DNA of 64,000 nucleotides from an uncultured Chloroflexota bacterium (GTDB taxonomy: Bacteria > Chloroflexota > Dehalococcoidia > Lucifugimonadales > CAJXCD01): contig CAJXCD010000001.1 of NCBI GenBank assembly GCA_913051545.1, positions 1 through 64,000 of the forward strand, in the 5' to 3' direction. The notes beneath the pieces were generated by a model that was not told the DNA's origin, ran no database searches, and saw nothing but the letters and a program-made list of their open reading frames with translations. A program made the position numbers and the translations under genes. Shown piece after piece: positions 7,850 through 15,776 of this stretch. How positions within the stretch are numbered: position 1 is the stretch's first letter; every line of letters starts with the position of its first letter.

Positions 7850-8425
7850 TTACTTCCTAACAAGCATCATGTACTGACTACTATTCAGATTCCGTAGTGC
7901 TCTAAATCTAAATCCCAGTTTATCTGTCATTTTACGTAATTCATCCTCACTTATACGCTGGCTAAGCGGAGGACCTTCATCCATCTCCCTTTTATGCCAT
8001 TCTAAGATAATAAGCCACCCTGACTTTTTTAGACACCTCTTGGCTTCCTTCAGCAGAACCGAAGGTCTACTAGCTTCTTGTAATACAAAAGACGTGATAG
8101 CGCCATCTAAAACTTCATCTTCAATAGGTATTTTTGTTTCTTTCGACAATATTAATTCCGTATTTGTTAAGCGAGCAGCCTTCAAAGCTTTCTGAGTCGC
8201 ATCCAGCATCTCTTTCTGTACGTCTAGCGCAAATAGCTTTCCATCAAAAAGGTACTTGGCAAGCGGAATAGAAAAATAACCTGGCCCACATCCAATATCG
8301 GCAACCCAATGGTGAGACATTATGGGTAAAAGCGAAATAAGCCTCGAAGGGTCAATAAGTTGTCTCCGTTCCCGTGAAACCAAAATATCATTATCATTTG
8401 GGTCAAATTTCACCTTAGGTGTCAT
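7850..8425 (-). CDS. Class I SAM-dependent methyltransferase inside the his cluster
   Basis: A 191-residue Rossmann methyltransferase. Motif I is [15 protein letters not shown] (residues 41-55), an acidic residue after the second strand is in [11 protein letters not shown], and [12 protein letters not shown] corresponds to motif IV. It resembles UbiE/Methyltransf_11 enzymes, which usually have about 230 residues; the substrate cannot be told from sequence. It is co-directional between hisA (29 bases upstream) and hisF, whose TTG start overlaps or abuts its end, so it is part of the operon. The ATG has AAGGA 8 bases upstream. Confidence 0.88.
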   Translation of the reverse strand: MTPKVKFDPNDNDILVSRERRQLIDPSRLISLLPIMSHHWVADIGCGPGYFSIPLAKYLFDGKLFALDVQKEMLDATQKALKAARLTNTELILSKETKIPIEDEVLDGAITSFVLQEASRPSVLLKEAKRCLKKSGWLIILEWHKREMDEGPPLSQRISEDELRKMTDKLGFRFRALRNLNSSQYMMLVRK

Positions 8426-8454
8426 ATTGATAATCCTTCAAAATTATTATTGTC

Positions 8455-9174
8455 TTAGTTCTTAAAACGATTGATAGCATCACTTAAATCTATGTCGCCT
8501 GAGTAAATGGCCTTGCCCACAATTACGCCTTCCACACCAATAGAAGATAGCTCAGTAATGTGATCCAACGAAGATACACCTCCGGCAACGATCACACCCA
8601 AAGAAGTACTACTAATCAAGCCTCGTATAACTGGGAAATTTGGCTCTGTAAGCGTTCCATCCCTACTCACATCAGTATACACGAATCGCTTAAATCCTAT
8701 ATCTTCGACCATTTGAACGGCACTATGTAGAGATTCTGACGTATGTGTCAACCAGCCTCGCTTTAATACCACTCCATCTCTGACATCTATGCCTGCTACT
8801 ACCGACTCAACTCCCATGGTTGATATTACATCACTCATTAAATCTGTATTCTCCAAAATTGCTGTCCCAATTATCACCCTGCTAACCCCTATAGAAACCA
8901 CTGATTTTACTGCCCTAATTGTTCTAATACCTCCCCCTAACTGAACTGGAATGTTTACAGAAGATAGTATTTCTGAAACCGTATCTAAATTTACAGGTGA
9001 GCCTACCCTAGCTCCATCCAAATCAACAATATGTAGTCGAGTAGCACCCATACGTTCCCATTGAGTTGCAACATTTTTAGGGGATCCAAAATACACTGTT
9101 TCTTTATCGTAATCACCCTGGTATAACCTTACGCATTTACCGCCTCTTATATCAATCGCTGGAATTATTTCCAC
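8455..9174 (-). CDS. hisA: ProFAR isomerase HisA
   Basis: Phosphoribosylformimino-5-aminoimidazole carboxamide ribotide isomerase, the TIM-barrel enzyme acting before HisF/HisH. The sequence begins VEIIPAIDIRGGKCVRLYQGDY with the first catalytic Asp, and VYTDVSRDGTL carries the second. QLGGGIR and VAGGVSS are the phosphate loops. GTG at 9174 has AGGTG six bases upstream and gives the canonical MEIIPAID start; GTG at 9183 lies inside that ribosome-binding site. It follows hisH by a few bases. 239 residues, normal for the family. Confidence 0.96.
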   Translation of the reverse strand: MEIIPAIDIRGGKCVRLYQGDYDKETVYFGSPKNVATQWERMGATRLHIVDLDGARVGSPVNLDTVSEILSSVNIPVQLGGGIRTIRAVKSVVSIGVSRVIIGTAILENTDLMSDVISTMGVESVVAGIDVRDGVVLKRGWLTHTSESLHSAVQMVEDIGFKRFVYTDVSRDGTLTEPNFPVIRGLISSTSLGVIVAGGVSSLDHITELSSIGVEGVIVGKAIYSGDIDLSDAINRFKN

Positions 9175-9186
9175 AGCATTCACCTA

Positions 9187-9810
9187 CTAGACCCGTGCGA
9201 GTTTAACGAAATTCTTATACATCAACAATCCGTTAGCACCACTTTTTTCAGGGTGAAATTGTACTGCCAACACATTGTCCCACCCAACTGCACTGCAAAA
9301 TTCGATACCGTATACAGTTTTCCCAGTAACAATATTTGAGTCCTCTGGCTCTGCATAATAACTATGTACAAAATAAAAATGTGAACCTTCAGGCACTCCT
9401 TCAATTATCGGATGAAAATCATTGAATATGACCCGATTCCAGCCCATTTGAGGTATTTTCTGACTAGTGGGCAATTTTTTGACTTTGCCATCTAAGACTC
9501 CCAAACCAGGTTCATTACCCTCCTCAGATTCGTTAAACAGTAATTGTAGTCCCAGGCAAACACCTAAAAAAGGCTTACCACTTGATATGAATTGTATGAG
9601 TGGTTCAATCAATCCTTTCGATCTGAGACTTTTCATGGAAGAGTCATTCGCCCCCTGCCCCGGAAATACCAATCCATCCGAGCATTCAATAACATCAGGA
9701 TTTGACGTTATAATTCCAACAGCACCGTGCCATTCCAAAGCTTTCTGAACGCTCCGGAGGTTCCCGGCTTGATAGTTGACTATAGCAATTTTAGGTTTTT
9801 TCATTACCAT
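9187..9810 (-). CDS. hisH: Imidazole glycerol phosphate synthase, glutaminase subunit HisH
   Basis: Class I glutamine amidotransferase that feeds ammonia to HisF. The oxyanion/nucleophile motif GVCLGLQLLF and the His-Glu pair in QFHPEKSGANG are intact, and NYQAGNLRSVQKAL is the typical N-terminus. It is the first gene of the minus-strand set hisH-hisA-MT-hisF-hisIE. hisG, hisD, hisC and hisB are not in the window. ATG codons at 9810 and 9804 are both possible; neither has a strong ribosome-binding site. The gap to the upstream gene is about 120 bases. Confidence 0.96.
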   Translation of the reverse strand: MVMKKPKIAIVNYQAGNLRSVQKALEWHGAVGIITSNPDVIECSDGLVFPGQGANDSSMKSLRSKGLIEPLIQFISSGKPFLGVCLGLQLLFNESEEGNEPGLGVLDGKVKKLPTSQKIPQMGWNRVIFNDFHPIIEGVPEGSHFYFVHSYYAEPEDSNIVTGKTVYGIEFCSAVGWDNVLAVQFHPEKSGANGLLMYKNFVKLARV

Positions 9811-9934
9811 TAAATATCAATAATCTAAAATCACAGAGAGTTTCGCAAATAGATACCCCTGTAATCCGCACTTCACAAATTTCTATCGAAAAGATGGGAT
9901 ACGGATTAATTCTGATCAAGGATTGTTGCCTGAA

Positions 9935-10492
9935 TCATACTCGTTTTTCAGAAGATAGTTCAAAAGGCTTATCTCGATCTTCATAACGCGCCATTATAAA
10001 TAAAAGGTCAGATACTCTGTTTAAATATCTCAACACCTCTCTGTTCTTGATCTCCCCTGTTTCACTCAAAGCGACAACTCTGCGTTCCGCGGTCCGAACC
10101 ATACTTCTGGCAAGATCTAGCGCACTGGACCCCGGAGACCCCCCTGGTACTATAAATTCAGGGGGCATTTCTATATCTCCTTGCAATCTATCGATGATTT
10201 CTTCTAAGTTCGAAACCATATCAGCAGTAACTACTGCATACTTGGATCGTAATGAATTCCATTTGTCAGGACTGGTAGCTAACTCTGAACCTACCGTGAA
10301 CATCTCTCTTTGAATCTTTAAAAGAGTGGTCTTTATGAAATCATCTTTACTCAATGCTCGTGCCAAACCCATAGCAGACACAGACGTATCTACTTCCCCA
10401 TATGCCTCTGCCCTTGGATCAGATTTGGAAATCCGACCGCCGAAGAGCAACATCGTTTCTCCTGAATCACCATTCTTCGTATATACCTTCAT
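9935..10492 (-). CDS. pduO: PduO-type ATP:cob(I)alamin adenosyltransferase
   Basis: Transfers the adenosyl group of ATP to cob(I)alamin to make adenosylcobalamin. The N-terminus KVYTKNGDSGETMLLFGGR is the ATP-binding P-loop-like motif of the PduO/MMAB family. RSMVRTAERRVVAL and NRVSDLLFIMAR are the other conserved helices. I choose the ATG at 10492 (185 residues); an upstream TTG would begin inside the hairpin at 10515-10578 and add 17 residues that do not look family-like. It may be read from its own promoter because a strong terminator lies between it and hsp20. Confidence 0.94.
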   Translation of the reverse strand: MKVYTKNGDSGETMLLFGGRISKSDPRAEAYGEVDTSVSAMGLARALSKDDFIKTTLLKIQREMFTVGSELATSPDKWNSLRSKYAVVTADMVSNLEEIIDRLQGDIEMPPEFIVPGGSPGSSALDLARSMVRTAERRVVALSETGEIKNREVLRYLNRVSDLLFIMARYEDRDKPFELSSEKRV

Positions 10493-10514
10493 ATTAAGCA
10501 AGATTATACCAGTA

Positions 10515-10578
10515 GATAGACTAAAAGACAGAGGCACACTCATTGTTCGGTGAGTGTGCCTCTGTCTTTTAGTCTATC
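10515..10578. terminator. Perfect 28-bp hairpin, bidirectional terminator-like
   Basis: The arms 10515-10542 and 10551-10578 are exact reverse complements around an 8-base loop (TTGTTCGG). The core GACAGAGGCACACTCA is flanked by an A tract on one side and the matching T tract on the other, the form of a bidirectional intrinsic terminator. It lies 8 bases after the hsp20 stop and 22 bases before the adenosyltransferase start, on the same strand. It would end hsp20 transcripts. A 28-bp perfect stem is longer than a terminator needs. Confidence 0.75.
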
Positions 10579-10586
10579 CCTGTAAT

Positions 10587-11036
10587 CTATTCTGAAGCCT
10601 TAACCTCTATCAACCTCGGCTTTGCAATTTCCAGTTTATTGAAATTCACCGTGAGCACTCCGTTCGAATAGCTTGCCTTAGAACTCTCTAAATCAACACT
10701 TTCTGGCAAAGTAACTGATCTGTGGATGAATCCACGGTTACGTTCTCGTACCAAGAATTTCATCTCATCTAAACTATCTTCTTCCATGGCGTCAACCTTT
10801 ATATCTAGCATACTATGCTCGACGCTAACTCTAATATCATTTAAAGATACTCCTGGCATAGATACTTGAACTACAAAATTGTTCTCACTCTCTTGTATGT
10901 CGAGTGGAGCTTCAACGATCCTATCTCTACTTCCATTTGAATGAGTCTTGCCAACAATACCGCTCATCAACCAATCCAAACCGGATTCTTGCCCGGCAAC
11001 AATTTGAAACGGATAATTTCTACGCAATAACTCCAT
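10587..11036 (-). CDS. Hsp20/alpha-crystallin small heat-shock protein
   Basis: ATP-independent holdase chaperone of 149 residues. The alpha-crystallin domain spans about 43-140, with FVVQVSMPGVSLNDIRVSVE, the RSVTLPESVDLESSKASY strand and SNGVLTVNF. The short C-terminal tail carries an IxI/V-like PRLIEV motif used for oligomer assembly. It is divergent from cbpA-hspR, and the shared 192-base region holds a candidate HspR site overlapping its -35 element. Heat-inducible control by HspR is therefore likely. It ends just before the 28-bp hairpin. Confidence 0.95.
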   Translation of the reverse strand: MELLRRNYPFQIVAGQESGLDWLMSGIVGKTHSNGSRDRIVEAPLDIQESENNFVVQVSMPGVSLNDIRVSVEHSMLDIKVDAMEEDSLDEMKFLVRERNRGFIHRSVTLPESVDLESSKASYSNGVLTVNFNKLEIAKPRLIEVKASE

Positions 11037-11101
11037 ACTTTCTCTCCTATATTGAATTTTAATCTATTAACGGAATCGGTATCTACAAATGCCTAGTTAG
11101 T

Positions 11102-11129
11102 TTAATAAACTTATCATTCGTTTGTCAAG
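11102..11129 (-). promoter_or_regulatory. hsp20 promoter with candidate HspR (HAIR-like) operator
   Basis: On the minus strand TTGACA (bases 11123-11128) is followed after 15 bases by TATTAA (11102-11107). The -35 overlaps an imperfect inverted repeat CTTATCA-N6-TGTCAAG at 11110-11129. HspR operators (HAIR) have the form CTTGAGT-N7-ACTCAAG; here one half reads CTTGACA and the other is degenerate, and the spacer is one base shorter. The link to HspR is inference from the neighbouring hspR gene. Confidence 0.4.
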
Positions 11130-11178
11130 TTTCATGACTATATTACAATAAGTATAATCACACATATTTTATACTATA

Positions 11179-11187
11179 TGATATAAT
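11179..11187 (+). promoter_or_regulatory. Extended -10 promoter of cbpA-hspR
   Basis: TGA followed directly by TATAAT (11182-11187) forms an extended -10 element. Transcription would start near 11194, leaving a leader of about 35 bases before the cbpA ATG. No -35 consensus is visible. A second TATAAT at 11153-11158 is a weaker alternative. Confidence 0.45.
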
Positions 11188-11228
11188 AATAGTTCATATT
11201 CAGTCGGTTATATAAGCAGGATTTAGTC

Positions 11229-12086
11229 ATGTCCAACTACTATGGCATTCTTGGCATATCCAAGAATGCAAATGAAAAAGATATCCGATCAGCTTACAGA
11301 AAATTAGCACGCAAATATCACCCTGACCTGAATCCCGGAAGTAAAGAATCAGCAGATAAATTCAAAAAAATTAATGAGGCTTACGAAGTTCTATCTGATT
11401 CAAAATCTCGGGGAAAATACGATATATACGGAGAAAATTGGAAGCATTCAGACGAGTTAGGCTCCCCATTTGGAGGAGGAGGACAGACACGCTACGCAAA
11501 GTCTAATTTTCAAAACTACGAAACCCTATTTGGATCCAGTGGATTCGGCAACTTAGGGGATATCTTTAATAAATCACAAAGAACGTCTGAGTTGGAAACA
11601 TCGATTGAAGTGACTCTAGAAGAAGCTTATTCCGGTACTAATAGAACCGTAAAAATCAACGTTGGAACCAATGAACGTCGTATAGAAGTAACTATTCCCC
11701 CTGGAGTAGACACAGGATCTGTTGTTAAAGTTTCTCCTTATCGCAACCAAAAAATTCTTTTGAATATAATTGTCACTCCTCACAAACTTTTCAGTAGAAA
11801 GGGTGATGATCTAACAGTCAAAGTAGAAATACCTATCGAAGATGTAGTTTTAGGAGGGGAGATTGAGGTAAAAACACTGAAAAGCCGCATCCAGCTTAAA
11901 GTCCCACGAGAAAGCCAAAATGGGCAAAGAATACGGCTTAAAGGACACGGCATGCCAAAATTAAAAGACAGGAATAAGACCGGAGATCTTTATGTGGAAA
12001 TCCAATCAATAATACCAAAAAACATGAGCGATGAAGAAATTGATTTATTCAAAAAATTAAAACAGTTAAGAGCTAGGAAAGTATGA
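11229..12086 (+). CDS. cbpA: CbpA-type DnaJ co-chaperone
   Basis: A 285-residue J-domain protein that stimulates DnaK. The J domain (residues 1-65) has the HPD tripeptide at 31-33 and the KINEAYEVLSD helix. A Gly/Phe-rich linker follows (SPFGGGGQ, FGSSGFGNLGDIF). The C-terminal substrate-binding domains begin with VTLEEAYSGTNRTVKI. The CxxCxGxG zinc-finger repeats of DnaJ are absent, so it is CbpA-like rather than DnaJ. It overlaps hspR by four bases (ATGA), which implies translational coupling. It is divergent from hsp20. Confidence 0.94.
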   Translation: MSNYYGILGISKNANEKDIRSAYRKLARKYHPDLNPGSKESADKFKKINEAYEVLSDSKSRGKYDIYGENWKHSDELGSPFGGGGQTRYAKSNFQNYETLFGSSGFGNLGDIFNKSQRTSELETSIEVTLEEAYSGTNRTVKINVGTNERRIEVTIPPGVDTGSVVKVSPYRNQKILLNIIVTPHKLFSRKGDDLTVKVEIPIEDVVLGGEIEVKTLKSRIQLKVPRESQNGQRIRLKGHGMPKLKDRNKTGDLYVEIQSIIPKNMSDEEIDLFKKLKQLRARKV

Positions 12087-12424
12087 ACATGACAGGAGAC
12101 GAAACACTTGGATACGATGAACCTTGTTTCGTAATTAGTGTAGCAGCACGAATCCTAGGGGTCCAAACCCAAACACTGCGATACTACGAACGTATAGGCG
12201 TTGTTATACCGTCTCGAACAATGGGAAGGCAAAGAGTATATTCTAGAAGAGATGTAGACCGTGTAAAACGTATACGAAAATATATGGAAGACTGGGGAAT
12301 AAATTTGGCTGGAGCCGAAGTATTAATTAGGCTCATGGATCGACTACAAGAATCTGAATCGGAAATACGGAGACTAAAATCTGAAAACCAAAGACTTAAA
12401 GAACTACTGACCGATTACATATAA
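12083..12424 (+). CDS. hspR: HspR-like MerR-family heat-shock repressor
   Basis: A 113-residue regulator. The MerR winged helix covers about residues 14-80: VISVAARILGVQTQTLRYYER, then GRQRVYSRRDVDRV. The C-terminal part is a Leu-rich coiled coil (RLKSENQRLKELL) for dimerisation. HspR represses dnaK, clpB or hsp20 operons by binding HAIR sequences, usually with DnaK as co-repressor. The location after cbpA and opposite hsp20 fits this role and suggests autoregulation. The start overlaps the cbpA stop by four bases; an ATG two codons later is also possible. Confidence 0.9.
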   Translation: MNMTGDETLGYDEPCFVISVAARILGVQTQTLRYYERIGVVIPSRTMGRQRVYSRRDVDRVKRIRKYMEDWGINLAGAEVLIRLMDRLQESESEIRRLKSENQRLKELLTDYI

Positions 12425-12552
12425 GTCAATTAGGTCTGGCATTATGCTTTTCCAATACCACTGGAGCCGATACTGATATATACTACTGTTCTCTGTAAGG
12501 CTACCGCGAAAAACTGAATCGTGCATCATTAAACTAGGGGATTACTTATTAG

Positions 12553-13074
12553 ATGGATAACAATACAGAAAATGACATCTCGGAAAATTCTATAATTGTG
12601 AAACAGGTTCAATACGCTTGGTTATGGTCATCAATGCCTTGGGTTATCGCACTAGCAGCACTTTTCTATATAGGTATTATTCCGGAGCCAACAATAGCAT
12701 CAATCATCATCCTGATTATAGCCGTACCTAGATACTTGATATGGCGAGGCACGGCATACATACTTAACGATGAAGCACTTATTTATCAACGGGGTGGAAT
12801 TACTGGATCACAGAAATTTCAAGTCCCCTTTGACAAGATAGTACAAGTGAGTTCTAGGTATGGAAATTTTGGAAGAACATTAGGGTATCAGGTCGTAGAT
12901 ATAACTTTAGATAACGGAGCAAAGGCGAGCCTAAGTTATCTACCAATCCCAAATGATGTAGAGTCACATATTCTCGAACGTATCCCAGAATATCAGGAAC
13001 TCCAAGATGAGACTTCTGATCCCGATTCTGAAGACCTAGGGGACGACCAGCCGTCCGATAAGCTAGATGCATAA
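12553..13074 (+). CDS. Bacterial PH-domain (YdbS/YdbT-like) membrane protein
   Basis: A 173-residue protein with two adjacent N-terminal membrane helices (about 23-43 and 46-64). A bPH_2/DUF304-type domain follows (YILNDEALIYQRGGITGSQKFQVPFDKIVQVS, positions about 76-107). The C-terminal 30 residues are very acidic (EDLGDDQPSD). Proteins of this kind occur at the cytoplasmic face of the membrane and have no assigned enzymatic activity. It stands alone between hspR and the amidohydrolase pair, with 128 bases upstream and 76 downstream. Confidence 0.8.
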   Translation: MDNNTENDISENSIIVKQVQYAWLWSSMPWVIALAALFYIGIIPEPTIASIIILIIAVPRYLIWRGTAYILNDEALIYQRGGITGSQKFQVPFDKIVQVSSRYGNFGRTLGYQVVDITLDNGAKASLSYLPIPNDVESHILERIPEYQELQDETSDPDSEDLGDDQPSDKLDA

Positions 13075-13150
13075 GATCTTGATCCTACATCAAAACTGCA
13101 ATGCACATCGAACTACAAACCGTGGGAGAAATTACCCTTAAAAGCAGGTC

Positions 13151-14458
13151 ATGTCCATTCAAAGTAATACATCAACGTTAATACTGGCTGATAAGCTCAT
13201 AGACGGAAAAGGTGGGTCAGCCATTGAAGATGCAGGAGTACTACTTTTTGGACCTATAATTAAAGCCATCGGTACAAGATCAGATTTTGACGGATTAGCA
13301 AACGATAAGGTCACCGTTCTAAAATTTACAGGAAAAACCATAATGCCCGGTATGGTTGACACTCACACACATCACACCGGATTTGGTGATGGCCGAAGTG
13401 GAGACGACTTGGTCGAACTACCAAATGAAGTATTAGTTCTACAGGCCGCCAAGAACGCCAGAGCAGCTTTGTATTCTGGTGTAACCTCAGCTCGAGAAAA
13501 TGGTGCCAAAGATTATACTACTTTCAAGCTACGACAGGCTATTCAAGAAGGCATCACTGAAGGTCCACGCCTAGTGCTTTGTGGCCCTCCCATATCTACA
13601 ATAGGAGGACATTTAGGATATTTTGGTGGTGAGGTCACCGGCCAGACTGAAGCAAGAGCGATGGTCAGACGTCATGTAAAAGAAGGTGCTGATTATATAA
13701 AAATAACTGCTACTGGAGGCACCACAAAAACGTCGTTCCCATGGCTATCATCACTCAATGTTGATGAACTTACGGCTATAACTGATGAGGCACACAAATT
13801 CGGGAAACTTACTGCTACTCACTGCCTGTCAACACAAGGAATCATAAATTCTTTAGATGCCAATGTAGATATGATAATTCACTGTATTTTCAACAATCCA
13901 GACGGTTCGAGTGATTTCAGAAAGGATGTTGCTGAACGAATTGGGGAACAAGGAGCTTACATAAACCCAACGCTGCACGTTCTGAAATCTCGAATATGGG
14001 CACTTCTCAAGACACAAGAATCCCGAACTCTGACTCCCCAAGAAAAATTAGACCTTGATGATCGAAAAAGGTTCTATGATATTAGACTAGAACACTGCCA
14101 TAAACTTATTGAAATGGGGTTAAAGATAGTCACCGGATCAGACTCCTCCTGGGGAGACTACAAATTAGGTAACACTCCATATGAAACGGAAGCTCTTGTC
14201 GATGCAGGATTTTCGCCAATGGAAGGTATAGTATCGGTGACAAGTGAAGCTGCTAATTCAATAGGAATTGGTGAAAAGGTAGGAATAATAGAAGCAGGTA
14301 AAGAAGCAGATATAATTATTGTGGATGGCGATCCTTCGAAAGACATCAAAGCCTTATGGAATGTCGAAAATGTGTTTAAATCTGGTAGGGAATTAGACCG
14401 TGGATCTGAATCATCCAGGGATCGATCCCGTCAATATCCACCACCACCTCTCCCATGA
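13151..14458 (+). CDS. Amidohydrolase-superfamily enzyme (first of tandem pair)
   Basis: A 435-residue metal-dependent hydrolase of the imidazolonepropionase/prolidase-like branch. The HxH metal motif is at His72/His74 (MPGMVDTHTHH). A Lys likely to be carbamylated lies in ADYIKITATGG. Further His ligands lie in ATHCLST and DMIIHCIF, and the catalytic Asp in VTGSDSSWG. The last segment (GKEADIIIVDGDP) is the usual beta-sandwich return. The next gene is clearly a paralogue, sharing GDDL, ARxxLYSGVT and IGGHLxYFG. The substrate is unknown; relatives cleave N-acyl or cyclic amide bonds. Confidence 0.9.
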   Translation: MSIQSNTSTLILADKLIDGKGGSAIEDAGVLLFGPIIKAIGTRSDFDGLANDKVTVLKFTGKTIMPGMVDTHTHHTGFGDGRSGDDLVELPNEVLVLQAAKNARAALYSGVTSARENGAKDYTTFKLRQAIQEGITEGPRLVLCGPPISTIGGHLGYFGGEVTGQTEARAMVRRHVKEGADYIKITATGGTTKTSFPWLSSLNVDELTAITDEAHKFGKLTATHCLSTQGIINSLDANVDMIIHCIFNNPDGSSDFRKDVAERIGEQGAYINPTLHVLKSRIWALLKTQESRTLTPQEKLDLDDRKRFYDIRLEHCHKLIEMGLKIVTGSDSSWGDYKLGNTPYETEALVDAGFSPMEGIVSVTSEAANSIGIGEKVGIIEAGKEADIIIVDGDPSKDIKALWNVENVFKSGRELDRGSESSRDRSRQYPPPPLP

Positions 14459-14491
14459 ACCCCTACCGATTTATTCCTGAAGGAGCGATTT

Positions 14492-15757
14492 TTGCGAAAC
14501 CCTAATCCTAAACATAAACTCATCCGAGCCAATAAAATTATTGACGGCACAGGGAAACTCCCTATTAACAATGGAATATTGCTAATTGAGGGGACCGAGA
14601 TAATCGCAGTCGGTACAGAACGTGATTTACCATTACCTGAAAATTCCCATGTCCAAGAATTTAACTACAATGAAGCAACCGTACTGCCCGGCCTGGTGGA
14701 CTGCCACGTACACCTTAATGGGATTGGAGATGGAAGAGTAGGTGATGACTTAGCTTTGTTACCTGATGAAATAATAACCTTACAATCTGCTCGGAATGCC
14801 CGGCAACACCTCTATTCGGGGGTTACCACCATCCGGGACTGCGGATCTAAAAATAAAACTACTTTTATGTTAAGGATGGCTGCCGATATGGGTATTACGC
14901 CAACACCTCGAATGATGTTGGCTGGGAGACCTATCGCAATAATTGGAGGACATTTAAGCTATTTTGGGGAAGAAGCGACTGGCCCCGTCGAATGCAGGGC
15001 CGCCGTCCGACAATTGATCAAGGAAGGTGCTGATTTTATCAAAGTAACTGCAACTGGAGGCAGCACAAGAACGTCTCTGCCACTAAGTGCTTCATTCACA
15101 CAAGAGGAACTAACCGCTATTTGTGACGAAGCCCATAACCTAGGCAAACATGTAGCAGCACACTGCACATCTACGCCAGGCATTCTCAACGCTTTAGATT
15201 CTGGAGTTGATACTATAATACACGGATATAATAGAGGTTCAGATGGAATTCTAAGTTTTGATCCGTTGATTGCTGAGCGCTTGGCAAAGAATGAGGTTTT
15301 TGTTAATCCCACGCTCTATCAACATGTTGCTCGTTCACGAATTCTAAAATCTAAACTGCAATCCTCAAGCCTTACTGACAAAGAAACTAAGGAGCTTAAT
15401 GAAATTGACACCGCCCACCAACTTAAGAATGAGTACTTTTCGAAAATGAGAGAGTCTGGCGTAACCCTTGTGTGTGGTTCAGATTCAGCCTGGGCGTACT
15501 ATCAAATGGGAGATTTCAACAGTGAAATCGAGGCTCATTGTCAAATTGGTATGTCACCTATGGAAGCAATCGTTGCTTCAACTTATAATTCGTCCAAATC
15601 CTGCTGGATAAGCAATGAAGTTGGCACGATAGAGCCTGGCAAAAAGGCGGATCTGCTTGTAGTTGATGGAAATCCTGACTCAAATATCTCTGATCTCAGA
15701 AACATTGTCGATGTTTTTCAAGAGGGTGAGATAGTAGACCTGTCGGACAAAATATAA
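14492..15757 (+). CDS. Amidohydrolase-superfamily enzyme (second of tandem pair)
   Basis: A 421-residue paralogue of the preceding protein with the same metal set: His72/His74 in VDCHVHLNG, Lys in ADFIKVTATGG, His in AAHCTST and DTIIHGYN, Asp in VCGSDSAWA. The two align through nearly their whole length, so they arose by tandem duplication. The substrate-facing segments have diverged, for example WLSSLN against SASFTQ after TATGG. The start is TTG at 14492, preceded by GGAG with good spacing. It lies 33 bases after the first copy and 19 before the dioxygenase gene, so the three probably form one operon. Confidence 0.9.
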   Translation: MRNPNPKHKLIRANKIIDGTGKLPINNGILLIEGTEIIAVGTERDLPLPENSHVQEFNYNEATVLPGLVDCHVHLNGIGDGRVGDDLALLPDEIITLQSARNARQHLYSGVTTIRDCGSKNKTTFMLRMAADMGITPTPRMMLAGRPIAIIGGHLSYFGEEATGPVECRAAVRQLIKEGADFIKVTATGGSTRTSLPLSASFTQEELTAICDEAHNLGKHVAAHCTSTPGILNALDSGVDTIIHGYNRGSDGILSFDPLIAERLAKNEVFVNPTLYQHVARSRILKSKLQSSSLTDKETKELNEIDTAHQLKNEYFSKMRESGVTLVCGSDSAWAYYQMGDFNSEIEAHCQIGMSPMEAIVASTYNSSKSCWISNEVGTIEPGKKADLLVVDGNPDSNISDLRNIVDVFQEGEIVDLSDKI

Positions 15758-15776
15758 CGATTCAGGAAACTGCCGA

